From positions 3,780,001-3,844,000 of the forward strand of contig NZ_CP066167.1 of the NCBI RefSeq assembly GCF_016132545.1: DNA of 64,000 bases, given 5' to 3'. The notes below the pieces were generated by a model, which did not search any database, was not told the DNA's origin, and saw nothing but the letters and a program-made list of their open reading frames with translations. A program made the position numbers and the translations under genes. Below, piece after piece: positions 8,794-17,089 of this stretch; position 1 is the stretch's first letter; every line of letters begins with the position of its first letter. The DNA is from Spongiibacter nanhainus. Its GTDB lineage: Bacteria; Pseudomonadota; Gammaproteobacteria; Pseudomonadales; Spongiibacteraceae.

Positions 8794-10065
8794 CTACTCC
8801 GCTCGCGGCGATCTGCCGGGCGGCGCTCCGCCGGCCGCCGCCATGCCCGCCGCCTGAGCCACAAAGCGGGACTTCAGCGGCGGCGCCATATCCAGGCCCA
8901 ACAGCCCCAGGTTGCGGGCCACACTCAACAGCGGCTGACGATTGCTGAACAAGCGGGTCACCCGATCTGAAAAGGCGGTGGTCAGCCACTGGTCCCGACC
9001 CTGTCGCTGCAAGTATGACTGCAACACTGTCAGCTCGCCGATATCCTGCCCGCGAGTCTGAGCAGCGGCCAGCAGCTCCGCCAGACAATCGGCATCCCGC
9101 AGGGCCAGGTTAAAGCCCTGCCCCGCCACTGGGTGCAGGGAATGAGCGGCATTGCCCATCACCGCCACCCGGCGGCGAATTTGCTCTTCTGCCCGCACCA
9201 GTCGCAGCGGATAGCTGGCGCGCCGGCCCACTTCCACAAGGCGCCCCAGGCGATAGCCAAAGCGGGCCTGCAGATTCTCCAGGAAGCTCTCGTCCGGCCA
9301 GTCCGCCACCGCCGCTGCCTCATCGGCGGGGAAAGTCCACACCAGGGCCGAGCGGGAGCGCTGCTGCTGATCCGGCAGCAGCGGTAACATTGCCAGCGGG
9401 CCATCGGCGGTAAAGCGCTCGAAAGCACAGCCCTCATGGGGCCGCTCGGTGGCGATATTGGCAATGTAGGCCACTTGGTGGTAATCGTCTTCCAGTCCGT
9501 GAATACCCAGTTTTTGGCGCAGACCTGAGTCAGCGCCATCGGCCACCACCAGCAGTTTGGCCTCAACAGTGCGGGATTCGTCAGTGGCTTTATCAGCTAC
9601 AGTCACCACCGCAGCACCGTCGCGAATCTCAACCTCGCTAACCGCTGCAGGCGCAATCATTTCAACGTTGCTGTCCCGGCGCAGTCGGTCCAACAGCACG
9701 CTGCCCAGCCAGGCGTTTTCCACCACGTGCCCCAGCGCCGGCCAGCCCTGACTGGCTGCGGTCATTTCGGCACTGCCAAAATGGCCTCGATCAGACACAT
9801 GAATGCGGCGAATGTCGCAGGCGTACTGAGACAGCGTTGACCATACCCCGAGCTGGCGATAAATCTCGGCACTGCCATAGGACAGGGCTGTGGAGCGGGC
9901 ATCAAAACTGGGACGGTATTCGGGCGCCGCCCCCACCGGCGGCAGCGGAAAGGACTCCACCACCGCCACCTTCAGCTGGCCGCGACTGTGGTGGTGAAGA
10001 CTCAGCGCCAGGCTGATCCCTACCATGCCGCCGCCGGCAATAACAATGTCGTAGGACGTATTCAA
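8794..10065 (-). CDS. ubiH: 2-octaprenyl-6-methoxyphenol hydroxylase UbiH
   Basis: A paralogue of the next gene, 423 residues. The FAD fold is IVIAGGGMVGISLAL, the mid-region is FDARSTALSYGS and the C-terminal motif is GNAAHSLHPVAGQGFNLAL, with Asn where UbiI has Asp, as is usual in UbiH. HVSDRGHFG is a UbiH hallmark. Its ATG overlaps the pepP stop by four bases (ATGA), so the two are translationally coupled. Its C-terminal tail of about 20 residues is Gly/Pro/Arg-rich and probably disordered. It works at the membrane face in the same multi-enzyme pathway as UbiI and the accessory factor UbiK encoded at 42466. Confidence 0.93.
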   Translation of the reverse strand: MNTSYDIVIAGGGMVGISLALSLHHHSRGQLKVAVVESFPLPPVGAAPEYRPSFDARSTALSYGSAEIYRQLGVWSTLSQYACDIRRIHVSDRGHFGSAEMTAASQGWPALGHVVENAWLGSVLLDRLRRDSNVEMIAPAAVSEVEIRDGAAVVTVADKATDESRTVEAKLLVVADGADSGLRQKLGIHGLEDDYHQVAYIANIATERPHEGCAFERFTADGPLAMLPLLPDQQQRSRSALVWTFPADEAAAVADWPDESFLENLQARFGYRLGRLVEVGRRASYPLRLVRAEEQIRRRVAVMGNAAHSLHPVAGQGFNLALRDADCLAELLAAAQTRGQDIGELTVLQSYLQRQGRDQWLTTAFSDRVTRLFSNRQPLLSVARNLGLLGLDMAPPLKSRFVAQAAGMAAAGGAPPGRSPRAE

Positions 10066-11381
10066 GCGTTCTCCGCCATCAGCGCTTCGACGTCATCGAT
10101 ATTCTTCACCACATCGGCGGTAAGAATGTCACAGCCGGCCTTAGTCACCGCGACGTCGTCTTCAATGCGAATGCCAATGCCTCGCCACCGCGGATCGACA
10201 TCGCTGTTATCCGGGGCCACATAAATGCCGGGCTCCACCGTCATTACCATATTCTCTTCCAGCACCCGCCAGTTGCCACCGATCTTGTAGTCGCCCACAT
10301 CGTGCACGTCCATGCCCAACCAGTGTCCCGCTCGGTGCATGTAGAAGGGCCGATAGGCCTCTTTCTCGATCAGTTCGTTAACATCACCTTTGAGCAGCCC
10401 CAGGGCCACCAGCCCCTCGGTGATCACCTGCACCGTCGCCTCGTGGGGGGCGTTCCAGTGGTTATCGACGCGGATAGTGTCAAAGGCCGCCTGCTGCGCC
10501 GCCAGAACCACCTCGTACAACGCCCGCTGCTCGCCACTGAAACGACCGTTGGCGGGGAAAGTACGGGTGATATCCGCCGCGTAGTGCTGGTATTCGCAAC
10601 CGGCGTCGATAAGCACCAAATCGCCATCCTTAACCTGATCGCTGTTCTCTACGTAGTGCAAAATGCAGCCGTTTTTACCGCTGCCCACGATCGAGCTATA
10701 GGCGGGGAAGCGAGCCCCCGCCATGGCAAACTCGTGCTGAATTTCCGCCTCAAGCTGGTACTCGTAGACACCGGGCCGACAAAAGCGCATGGCGCGGGTG
10801 TGGGCGCGGGCAGAAATTTCGCCGGCTTCTTTCATAATGCGCAGCTCGGCGGCACTTTTAAACAGGCGCATATCGTGGAGGAAGTGATCGAGGTCGAGAA
10901 ACTCACCGGGGGGATGCGCACCACTGCGCACCTTGGAGCGAATCACGTTGACCCAGTGCATCACCTGCTGATCGAACTCAGCGTGGCGCCCCATGGCGTA
11001 GTAGACCCGCTCCCGGCCTTCAATCAGCCCAGGCAGAATGTCGTCAATATCGCTGATGGGAAAGGCGTCGTCGGCGCCGTAGTGCTGGCAGGCCCCCTCC
11101 GGGCCGGCGCGATAGCCTGTCCACAGCTCCATGGCCGGGTCCCGATCCTGACAGAACAGCACATACTCGCCGGCCTCGCGCCCTGGCAGCAAAACCAGTA
11201 CCGCATCGGGTTCATCAAAACCGCTCAGGTAAAAGAAGTCGCTATCCTGTCGAAACGCATATTCCGAATCCCGGCTGCGAATCTGCATTTTGGCAGAGGG
11301 CACAATGGCAATACTGTCGGGCTCCATCATGCCCATCAGGTTTTTGCGACGGCGGGCAAATTCCTGCTTGGTAATAGTCAT
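10062..11381 (-). CDS. pepP: Xaa-Pro aminopeptidase PepP
   Basis: A cytoplasmic metallopeptidase removing N-terminal residues that precede proline; 439 residues, as in E. coli (441). The creatinase-like N-domain (1-170) is followed by the pita-bread catalytic domain with dinuclear metal ligands in LIDAGCEYQHYAADITRTFP (two Asp), HRAGHWLGMDVHD (His), TVEPGIY (Glu) and IRIEDD (Glu). The true start is the ATG at 11381; a preceding TTG is less likely. The order ygfB-pepP-ubiH-ubiI is the classical gammaproteobacterial operon. Confidence 0.96.
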   Translation of the reverse strand: MTITKQEFARRRKNLMGMMEPDSIAIVPSAKMQIRSRDSEYAFRQDSDFFYLSGFDEPDAVLVLLPGREAGEYVLFCQDRDPAMELWTGYRAGPEGACQHYGADDAFPISDIDDILPGLIEGRERVYYAMGRHAEFDQQVMHWVNVIRSKVRSGAHPPGEFLDLDHFLHDMRLFKSAAELRIMKEAGEISARAHTRAMRFCRPGVYEYQLEAEIQHEFAMAGARFPAYSSIVGSGKNGCILHYVENSDQVKDGDLVLIDAGCEYQHYAADITRTFPANGRFSGEQRALYEVVLAAQQAAFDTIRVDNHWNAPHEATVQVITEGLVALGLLKGDVNELIEKEAYRPFYMHRAGHWLGMDVHDVGDYKIGGNWRVLEENMVMTVEPGIYVAPDNSDVDPRWRGIGIRIEDDVAVTKAGCDILTADVVKNIDDVEALMAENA

Positions 11382-11442
11382 CAATTAGTCGCACCTTGGT
11401 TGAGGAAACCAGCTTATCACAGGCCCTGGAGTACGCCGCTGA

Positions 11443-12060
11443 TCAATGTAGCCGATGACCGGCGGGAGGGCCCTGATCACCGTTGGTCGGATTCGCCGTG
11501 CTCGCCTCATCTGCCTCATGGCACTCGGCGTAAATGGTCATTGCCACCACCCGCACATACTCACAGACTTCAAAAAAGTCTTGCTCGCCCTCCTCGGCAT
11601 CGGGTTGATCCGCCGAGATTTGCGCGATGGCGGCCAGGTCGTTGAGGGCCTCTTTAAGGTCGTCGGAGGCATCGGCTAACGACCCGCCGCTCATTTTGGC
11701 AGCCATGGCAAAGCCGGTCAGAAAACCCTGGCACCACTGCCCCAAGCTGGCAATGCGAGCCTCCAGCTCAAACTCATCCCCGGGCAGCAATAAGCTCAGG
11801 CCCATGTCGCCGGCCTGCAATTGCGTCAGGGCCGACTGATAAATGGCAAAAAGGGGCTCACCGAGCTCCGGGTTGGGCTTGTCGATATCCAGTAACTCGG
11901 CACACTGATCCAACCAGGACGACAGTGTCGCTCGGCCGCCCACCGCGATATAGCCAGTGGCGTAGCCGTGCAGCTCCGCCGGCGGCTGCAGAGCCCCGAT
12001 GTGCAAAAACAGGTCGGCCAGATCATCGTGTTTTAGGGCTTGGGACATAGCACTCGGCAT
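11443..12060 (-). CDS. ygfB: UPF0149 family protein YgfB
   Basis: A predicted cytoplasmic helical protein of 205 residues. The N-terminal PAELHGYATGYIAVGG matches the UPF0149 'PAEMHGL..G...G' signature, and the central ELEARIASLGQWCQGFLTGFA matches 'L..W..GFL.G', followed by the acidic segment and EVCEYVRVVAM. Pseudomonas YgfB has been linked to expression of beta-lactam resistance genes, but the general role is not settled. The start could be 12060 or the in-frame ATG at 12048; neither has a strong ribosome site. First gene of the ygfB-pepP-ubiH-ubiI operon and divergent from the zapA unit. Confidence 0.92.
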   Translation of the reverse strand: MPSAMSQALKHDDLADLFLHIGALQPPAELHGYATGYIAVGGRATLSSWLDQCAELLDIDKPNPELGEPLFAIYQSALTQLQAGDMGLSLLLPGDEFELEARIASLGQWCQGFLTGFAMAAKMSGGSLADASDDLKEALNDLAAIAQISADQPDAEEGEQDFFEVCEYVRVVAMTIYAECHEADEASTANPTNGDQGPPAGHRLH

Positions 12061-12174
12061 ATTGAACAAAACAAGCGCGAATGGTAGCAAATTCGAACAT
12101 TGACCGCTGCAATCGCGCCAATCTACTATTGGTCGAACTTTTACGCCTGCCCGGCAGAGACAGGGAACCCTAAA

Positions 12175-12384
12175 ATGGACGAGCGACAGCTTCGCAGCCT
12201 GGAACGAAAAATCGATGAGCTGATCGAACTCTGCGATCAACTGGACCGGGAAAACCGAGAACTGAAAGCCGATGCGCAAAACTGGCGCTCGGAGCGGGAA
12301 CAGTTGATCGAGAAAACCGATACCGCGCGGGCCAAGGTTGAAGCGATGATCCAACGGCTGCGCACTCTGGAAAAGGATTCGTAA
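12175..12384 (+). CDS. Small coiled-coil protein, TIGR02449 family (ZapB-like)
   Basis: A 69-residue protein that is almost entirely a charged heptad helix: LERKIDELIELCDQLDRENREL then REQLIEK and AKVEAMIQRLRTLE. Length, position two bases before zapA and the coiled-coil pattern fit the TIGR02449 family of gammaproteobacteria. The link to zapA suggests a division-associated role similar to ZapB, but that is inference. The start is the ATG at 12175; the longer reading runs into the divergent promoter region. Confidence 0.82.
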   Translation: MDERQLRSLERKIDELIELCDQLDRENRELKADAQNWRSEREQLIEKTDTARAKVEAMIQRLRTLEKDS

Positions 12385-12386
12385 GC

Positions 12387-12689
12387 ATGGATACCGTCGT
12401 CGTCAAAATTCTCGACAAAGAATATCAAGTCGCCTGCCCACCCGATGAACAACAGGGTCTGCTACAGGCGGCCCACCATTTGGACAAGCAGATGCGGGGC
12501 ATTCGCACCTCCGGTAAGGTCATCGGCCTGGAGCGTATTGCAGTGATGGCCGCCCTCAACATCTGCTATGAACTGATTCAGTTACAGCAGGCGGGTACCT
12601 CCAGCGACAGCGAAAACGCCGCCGTGAAGCGCATTAACGACAAAATTGAGGAAACCCTGCACCGCTGCCGTCAGCTGGAGATCAACTAG
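12387..12689 (+). CDS. zapA: Cell division protein ZapA
   Basis: A 100-residue FtsZ-associated protein that bundles protofilaments at the Z ring. The N-terminal VVVKILDKEYQVACPPDEQQGLLQAA is the conserved ZapA globular head, ending in LDKQMRGIR, followed by LERIAVMAALNICYEL and a C-terminal coiled coil. It begins two bases after the TIGR02449 gene, so the two are co-translated. The downstream 6S RNA and ygfA reproduce the E. coli order zapA-ssrS-ygfA. Confidence 0.95.
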   Translation: MDTVVVKILDKEYQVACPPDEQQGLLQAAHHLDKQMRGIRTSGKVIGLERIAVMAALNICYELIQLQQAGTSSDSENAAVKRINDKIEETLHRCRQLEIN

Positions 12690-12760
12690 CAAGCCTGGGC
12701 GCAGCGCACTCGGCAATGTCAATACGGTGAAGCACCCTATGACCCCGCCGGCACAATCGT

Positions 12761-12766
12761 TATAAT
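12761..12766 (+). promoter_or_regulatory. -10 element of the 6S RNA promoter
   Basis: A consensus TATAAT followed by GGGC lies 7 bp before the predicted 5' end of the 6S RNA. A weak -35 candidate (TATGAC, 12738-12743) sits 17 bp upstream. The GC-rich base just after the -10 resembles a stringent-type discriminator. Confidence 0.65.
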
Positions 12767-12772
12767 GGGCTA

Positions 12773-12946
12773 CACCCTGAAGTATTCGCTAGGTTGCTAG
12801 ACCCCTGAGCCGATGCTTAAAAACCAGGAGCGATCCAGCCGAAATTGGTGTGCATGTCCGCTCGACGGAAAGCCTAAAAATTTCGCGGAAAACTCCACCT
12901 TGAACCAATGGGTTCAAGGGCCGTGCGACCGGCGGTACTTTGGGGC
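12773..12946 (+). ncRNA. ssrS: 6S RNA (SsrS)
   Basis: A regulator of sigma-70 RNA polymerase holoenzyme that mimics an open promoter. The sequence carries the 6S landmarks in order: CCCCTGAGCCGATG, GTGTGCATGTCCG, GAAAGCCTAAAA, then CACCTTGAACCAATGGGTTC and AAGGGCCG. The ends pair: 5' CCCTGAAGTAT with 3' GTACTTTGGGG forms the closing stem. The location between zapA and ygfA is the conserved one. About 174 nt; the ends are estimated to within a few bases. Confidence 0.93.
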
Positions 12947-13012
12947 TTTTATCTTCCCCTCCTGTTCACTTCATGACTTTTCCATGCGCAGCAGCAAGCT
13001 ATACTGTCGCTC

Positions 13013-13618
13013 ATGAATCGTCAGCAAAAACAACAGCTTCGCCGCCACCTGCGGGAGCAACGCCAATCCCTCAGCGCCGGGCAACAGCAACACGCTGCTT
13101 TCCAAGCCATGCGGCATTTACAGCGCCTGCCAGTGTTTCGGCAGGCCCGCCATATCGCCGCCTACCTCGCCAACGATGGCGAGCTCTCCACCGAAGTGAT
13201 ATTGCGCCGCATTGCCCGCAGCCAAAAACAGCTCTACCTACCTGTCATTCACGCCCGGCGCGACACCGTCAGCATGGCCTTTCATCGCTACCGCCTGCGG
13301 CAACATCTGGGCCGAAACCGCTTCGGTATTGACGAGCCCGGCTCGCGACGATTGCCCGCCCGCGCGCCGCACAGCTTGGATTTGGTATTGCTGCCGCTGG
13401 TGGGCTTTGATCGCCGCGGCAGTCGGTTGGGGATGGGGGGAGGCTTCTACGACCGCGCCTTTGCCTACAAGCGCCGCCGCAACGGTCGGCGCAATCCCGC
13501 TCTGGTGGGCCTCGCCCACAGCTGCCAAGAGGTAGAGCGCATTCCCGGCGACGATTGGGACATCCCGCTGGACGCCATCATCACCGAGCAGGGCGTGATT
13601 TGGACCTCGCGCCTATAG
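13013..13618 (+). CDS. ygfA: 5-formyltetrahydrofolate cyclo-ligase
   Basis: ATP-dependent conversion of 5-formyl-THF to 5,10-methenyl-THF; 201 residues, normal length. The N-terminal KQQLRRHLREQRQSLS, the central FGIDEPGS and LLPLVGFDRRGSRLGMGGGFYDRAF are the family's substrate and ATP-binding signatures, and IPLDAIITEQGV closes the domain. It is co-located with 6S RNA as in E. coli. It converges on ilvA with only 27 bp between stops, and no terminator is visible there. Confidence 0.95.
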   Translation: MNRQQKQQLRRHLREQRQSLSAGQQQHAAFQAMRHLQRLPVFRQARHIAAYLANDGELSTEVILRRIARSQKQLYLPVIHARRDTVSMAFHRYRLRQHLGRNRFGIDEPGSRRLPARAPHSLDLVLLPLVGFDRRGSRLGMGGGFYDRAFAYKRRRNGRRNPALVGLAHSCQEVERIPGDDWDIPLDAIITEQGVIWTSRL

Positions 13619-13645
13619 GCAACACTGCGATAGGCCCCAAAGAGC

Positions 13646-15163
13646 CTAGCTCAAAAACAGCTTGTAGGCGGGGTTCTCGCTCTCTTCGTGATAGGGGTAG
13701 GCGAGCTTGTCGAGAAAACTTTCCAGGTCTTTGCGCTGTGTTGGATCAGCCTGCAATGCCACCAACACCCGGCCGTAGGCGGCGCCGTGGTTGCGGTAGT
13801 GGAACAGGGAGATATTCCAGCGATTGCCCAGCTTGGTCAGGAAGTTCATCAACGCGCCAGGGCGCTCGGGAAACTCAAAGCGATACAGCAGCTCGTGCTC
13901 CACCGAGGCGGGCCGGTGCCCCCCTACCAGATGACGGATATGGAGTTTGGCCATTTCGTTGTCGGTCATATCCAGCACTGGATAGCCCATACCCTCCAAT
14001 GACGACACCAGCTCGCGGCGATCCTCGCCACCTTGTCTGACCGACACCCCCACAAAAATCTGCGCGTCCTGGTCGTCGCCGTAGCGGTAGTTGAACTCAG
14101 TGATATTGCGCTTGCCCAGGGCATTGCAAAACTTCTTAAAACTGCCGGGGCGCTCGGGAATGGTCACGCTGAGAATCGCTTCACGCTGTTCGCCAATCTC
14201 GGTGCGCTCAGAGATATAGCGCAGGCGGTCAAAGTTGGTGTTGGCGCCGCTGTCGATGGCCAGCAGAGTTTTACCTTCGCAGCCCTCCCGCTCGACGTAT
14301 TTCTTCAGGCCCGCCAGAGCCAAGGCACCTGCCGGCTCGGCGATAGAGCGGGTGTCGTCAAAGATGTCTTTGATGGCGGCGCAGATTTCATCGGTGTTGG
14401 CGGTAATTACATCGTCGATGGTTTTGCGCAGCACTCGGAAGGTCTCTTTACCGATCTGCGCCACGGCGACGCCATCGGCAAAAATGCCCACCTCCGGCAG
14501 ACGGGCCCGCCGCTGCTTTTCCATGGCCAACTTCAGGCACGCGGCGTCTTCCGGCTCTACCGCAATGACCTTCACTTCCGGGCGTACAAATTTGATGTAC
14601 GCCGCGACGCCGGCTGCCAGACCGCCGCCACCGACCGGCACAAATACCGCATCCAAGGGGCCGTGGACCTGGCGCAGAATCTCCATACCCACTGTACCCT
14701 GCCCAGCTATCACCTCTGGATCGTCGTAGGGGTGGACGTACACCATGCCCTTTTCTTGTACCAGCTTCTTGGCGTAGTTGGAGGCCTCGTCGTAAGTATC
14801 GCCCTGCAGTACCACCTTGCCGCCCCGGGCGCGTACCGCATCCACCTTAATCTGTGGAGTGGTTCGGGGCATCACGATGGTCGCTTTTACACCCAGTTTA
14901 GTGGCGGAAAGCGCCAGGCCCTGAGCGTGATTCCCTGCCGATGCGGCGATCACGCCTTTGCGACGCTCCTCCTCGGTCAGGTGCATCATCTTGTTGTAGG
15001 CACCGCGCAGTTTGAAGGAAAAAACCGGTTGCAGATCCTCCCGCTTGAGCAGGACATTGTTGTTTAAACGGCGGGACAACTGGGGCGCAGGGTCCACCGG
15101 CGATTCGATCGCCACATCGTAGACACGGGCATCCAGTATTTTCTTGATATAGCTTTGCGGCAT
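13646..15163 (-). CDS. ilvA: Threonine ammonia-lyase, biosynthetic (IlvA)
   Basis: A PLP enzyme that deaminates threonine to 2-oxobutanoate, the first step to isoleucine; 505 residues. The PLP lysine is K51 in FSFKLRGAYNKM, the phosphate-binding glycine loop is VGGGGLAAGV, and two ACT-like regulatory domains follow (about 335-410 and 425-505: ERPGSFKKFCNALG, then ERPGALMNFLTKLG), as expected for the isoleucine-inhibited biosynthetic form. In pseudomonads ilvA lies beside rpiA; here a three-gene signalling/TonB unit separates them. Confidence 0.96.
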   Translation of the reverse strand: MPQSYIKKILDARVYDVAIESPVDPAPQLSRRLNNNVLLKREDLQPVFSFKLRGAYNKMMHLTEEERRKGVIAASAGNHAQGLALSATKLGVKATIVMPRTTPQIKVDAVRARGGKVVLQGDTYDEASNYAKKLVQEKGMVYVHPYDDPEVIAGQGTVGMEILRQVHGPLDAVFVPVGGGGLAAGVAAYIKFVRPEVKVIAVEPEDAACLKLAMEKQRRARLPEVGIFADGVAVAQIGKETFRVLRKTIDDVITANTDEICAAIKDIFDDTRSIAEPAGALALAGLKKYVEREGCEGKTLLAIDSGANTNFDRLRYISERTEIGEQREAILSVTIPERPGSFKKFCNALGKRNITEFNYRYGDDQDAQIFVGVSVRQGGEDRRELVSSLEGMGYPVLDMTDNEMAKLHIRHLVGGHRPASVEHELLYRFEFPERPGALMNFLTKLGNRWNISLFHYRNHGAAYGRVLVALQADPTQRKDLESFLDKLAYPYHEESENPAYKLFLS

Positions 15164-15270
15164 GGTAGAGGGCGCACTCCCGGCAGCTGTGGGCGTAAGC
15201 AGTAAGGGCGCAAGTCTACAGGCTATGGCTGCTAAACGCAGCCCTGCGGGGGGATGGGGCGCGAAGCGGC

Positions 15271-16077
15271 TTAATTCAGCCGCCAGGCAAAACGCACTTC
15301 GGCAGAGGAGGCTCGCGCCCTGCCTGCCACACGCTCGGGCTCAAACTTACAACGACTGAGGGCCTGTAAGGCGGCGTTATCCAAACGTTGATAGCCGCTG
15401 CTTTCCTTCACCGAACCCTCTTCCACATTGCCCTGGGCATCGACATTGAACGCGAGAATCACCGTGCCCTCCTGACGGAAGCGTACCGCCGCCTGGGGAT
15501 AGACCGGTCGCCGGCAGGATTCCCAATCGATCGCGGCAGGCACCCGTTCAGCTGCGGCCACCTGAGCCCCGCGAGCTGGCGCTGAGGGCTGCTGAGGGGT
15601 GGGCTCTGACTCAGCCTCCGCCTCGGCAACCTGCTGTTGGCGGCGCGCCTCTTCCAGAGCCCGCTGCCGTTCGCGCTCGGCCGCGCGAGCCCGGGCTTCT
15701 GCGGCAGCCGCTGCTTCCTGGGCGGCATTGGCCGCCGCCTGAGCAGCCGCCAGCGCCTCAGCCTGCTGCTGCATAGCTTGGGATTGCGCCTGCTGACGGC
15801 GGGCCTGATCGCGCTGATCAAACTCACTGTCGATTCGCTGCTGCCAATCGCTCAGCACCGCCAGCTCATCGTCCTCTTGGCCACCCGCCTCCAGGCCGGC
15901 GCTAACCTCGACCACCGCTGCTGGCGGTGCGCTGCTGTCGGCATCGCCTCCCGACAGCAGCCAGGCCGCCAATCCCGCTGTGGCACACACCGCAAACAGG
16001 GCGATGGCGACCACCCCTTCCGCAGATTGCGCGATTCCCGATTTTTGTTCTGTGTTGACCGCGGCACTTTGGCTCAT
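15271..16077 (-). CDS. TonB-family energy-transducer-like protein
   Basis: A 268-residue inner-membrane protein. One hydrophobic helix spans about residues 22-42, then a long Ala/Gln/Glu/Arg-rich helical stretch (60-160, TolA-like rather than the Pro-Lys rod of classical TonB) leads to a C-terminal TonB domain: RRPVYPQAAVRFRQEGTVILAFNVDAQGNVEEGSVKESSGY and LDNAALQALSRCKFEP. Exact cognates (ExbB, ExbD, a TonB-dependent receptor) are absent. It starts after AGGAGG and lies 23 bp downstream of the response-regulator gene, so it is probably in one operon with the sensor kinase. A dedicated envelope role, rather than general iron uptake, is inference. Confidence 0.82.
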   Translation of the reverse strand: MSQSAAVNTEQKSGIAQSAEGVVAIALFAVCATAGLAAWLLSGGDADSSAPPAAVVEVSAGLEAGGQEDDELAVLSDWQQRIDSEFDQRDQARRQQAQSQAMQQQAEALAAAQAAANAAQEAAAAAEARARAAERERQRALEEARRQQQVAEAEAESEPTPQQPSAPARGAQVAAAERVPAAIDWESCRRPVYPQAAVRFRQEGTVILAFNVDAQGNVEEGSVKESSGYQRLDNAALQALSRCKFEPERVAGRARASSAEVRFAWRLN

Positions 16078-16100
16078 GAATGTCCTCCTGTTATCAAGCT

Positions 16101-17078
16101 CTAGGCGGTGAGCCCGAACAGACGACCGATGCGCTTAAAGACACCGCGCTTATCTTTTTCCGGCGGCGGTGGTGCAGTATTTTCAGCAACCAGGCGCAGG
16201 GTTTGTTGAGGATTGCGCAGCAGCACCTCGTGCCGACGCATGGCGAGGTTGATACTGCCCCGCAGCAAACCCTCACCGACTGGCTTGTTGAGGAAGCGAT
16301 AAATCTGCCCGTGATTGATCAATTCAATGCTTTGGCCAGCATCGGCGTGAGCGGAAAGCACAATCGCCACCAGCGAGGGGTGATGCTGCCGCAGCGCCTG
16401 AAGCAGCGTGCTGACATTGTCGCCATCTACGGTCAGGTCGGTGACCAGGACCCCCACAGACTGTCGCTCCAGAATATCCAGGGCTTGGTCCAGATTCTGC
16501 GCGGTGTATACAGCGCGCTCCTGGCTTAGCACCCGATGTAAAGCCGTGCGGGTGGGCTCGTCGTCGTCCAAGACCAATACACCCGGGCCACCTGTTTGGG
16601 CTTCGGCGGCGGGCTGGGAGGCTGCCTCTGAACTGCCCGCTTCCGCCTCTGTGCCCACCTCGTCGTCGACCAGTTCGGGCTCGCAATCCACTTCCGAGGC
16701 CTTAACCGCATCGGCAATGGTGGCCCGCAAATCGGCATTGGCCCAGGGCTTGTTGATATAGCGGAATATCTCGCCGTCGTTAATGGCATCGAGAATGGCG
16801 CTTAAGTCTGAGTAGCCCGTTAGCAATACCCGGATGGCTCGGGGCCGCAGGCGCTTGGCGCTGCGCAAAAACTCCACGCCGGTCATTTGTGGCATGCGCT
16901 GATCGCTGACCACGACGTCCACGTCGTTGTCCCGCAAAATGTCCAGAGCGGCATCGCCGGAATTGGCGGTGAACACCTCGTAAGTGTTGCGGAACAAGGC
17001 CTTCATTGCGATGAGAATGCGCGGCTCGTCATCGACAAATAAGACGCGCGCGCGATCGGCATTGGATTCTGCTGTCAT
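16101..17078 (-). CDS. Double receiver-domain response regulator without DNA-binding domain
   Basis: A 325-residue protein with two REC domains joined by a Glu/Ala-rich linker (about 130-163). REC1 has the acidic pocket FVDDEPR, the phospho-acceptor D59 in VVVSDQRMPQMTG, then LLTGYSD and YINKPW. REC2 has LDDDEP, D214 in VLVTDLTVDG, VLSAHAD and FLNKPV. REC1 resembles receivers of the RpfG/HupR type. There is no output domain, only a short basic C-terminus (KRGVFKRIGRLFG), so it may act in a phosphorelay or by protein contact. Of three consecutive ATGs, the third (17078) sits 7 bases after AAGGAG and is my choice. It lies 11 bp after the kinase gene. Confidence 0.88.
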   Translation of the reverse strand: MTAESNADRARVLFVDDEPRILIAMKALFRNTYEVFTANSGDAALDILRDNDVDVVVSDQRMPQMTGVEFLRSAKRLRPRAIRVLLTGYSDLSAILDAINDGEIFRYINKPWANADLRATIADAVKASEVDCEPELVDDEVGTEAEAGSSEAASQPAAEAQTGGPGVLVLDDDEPTRTALHRVLSQERAVYTAQNLDQALDILERQSVGVLVTDLTVDGDNVSTLLQALRQHHPSLVAIVLSAHADAGQSIELINHGQIYRFLNKPVGEGLLRGSINLAMRRHEVLLRNPQQTLRLVAENTAPPPPEKDKRGVFKRIGRLFGLTA

Positions 17079-17089
17079 CATCATGCTCC

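Noticed and set aside
10302-11645. Plus-strand frame of about 447 codons opposite pepP and ygfB
   Set aside because: An antisense shadow of PepP; the minus-strand protein is a clear metallopeptidase of correct length.
14033-15067. Plus-strand frame of about 344 codons opposite ilvA
   Set aside because: Antisense shadow of IlvA, with no recognisable domain and no ribosome site.
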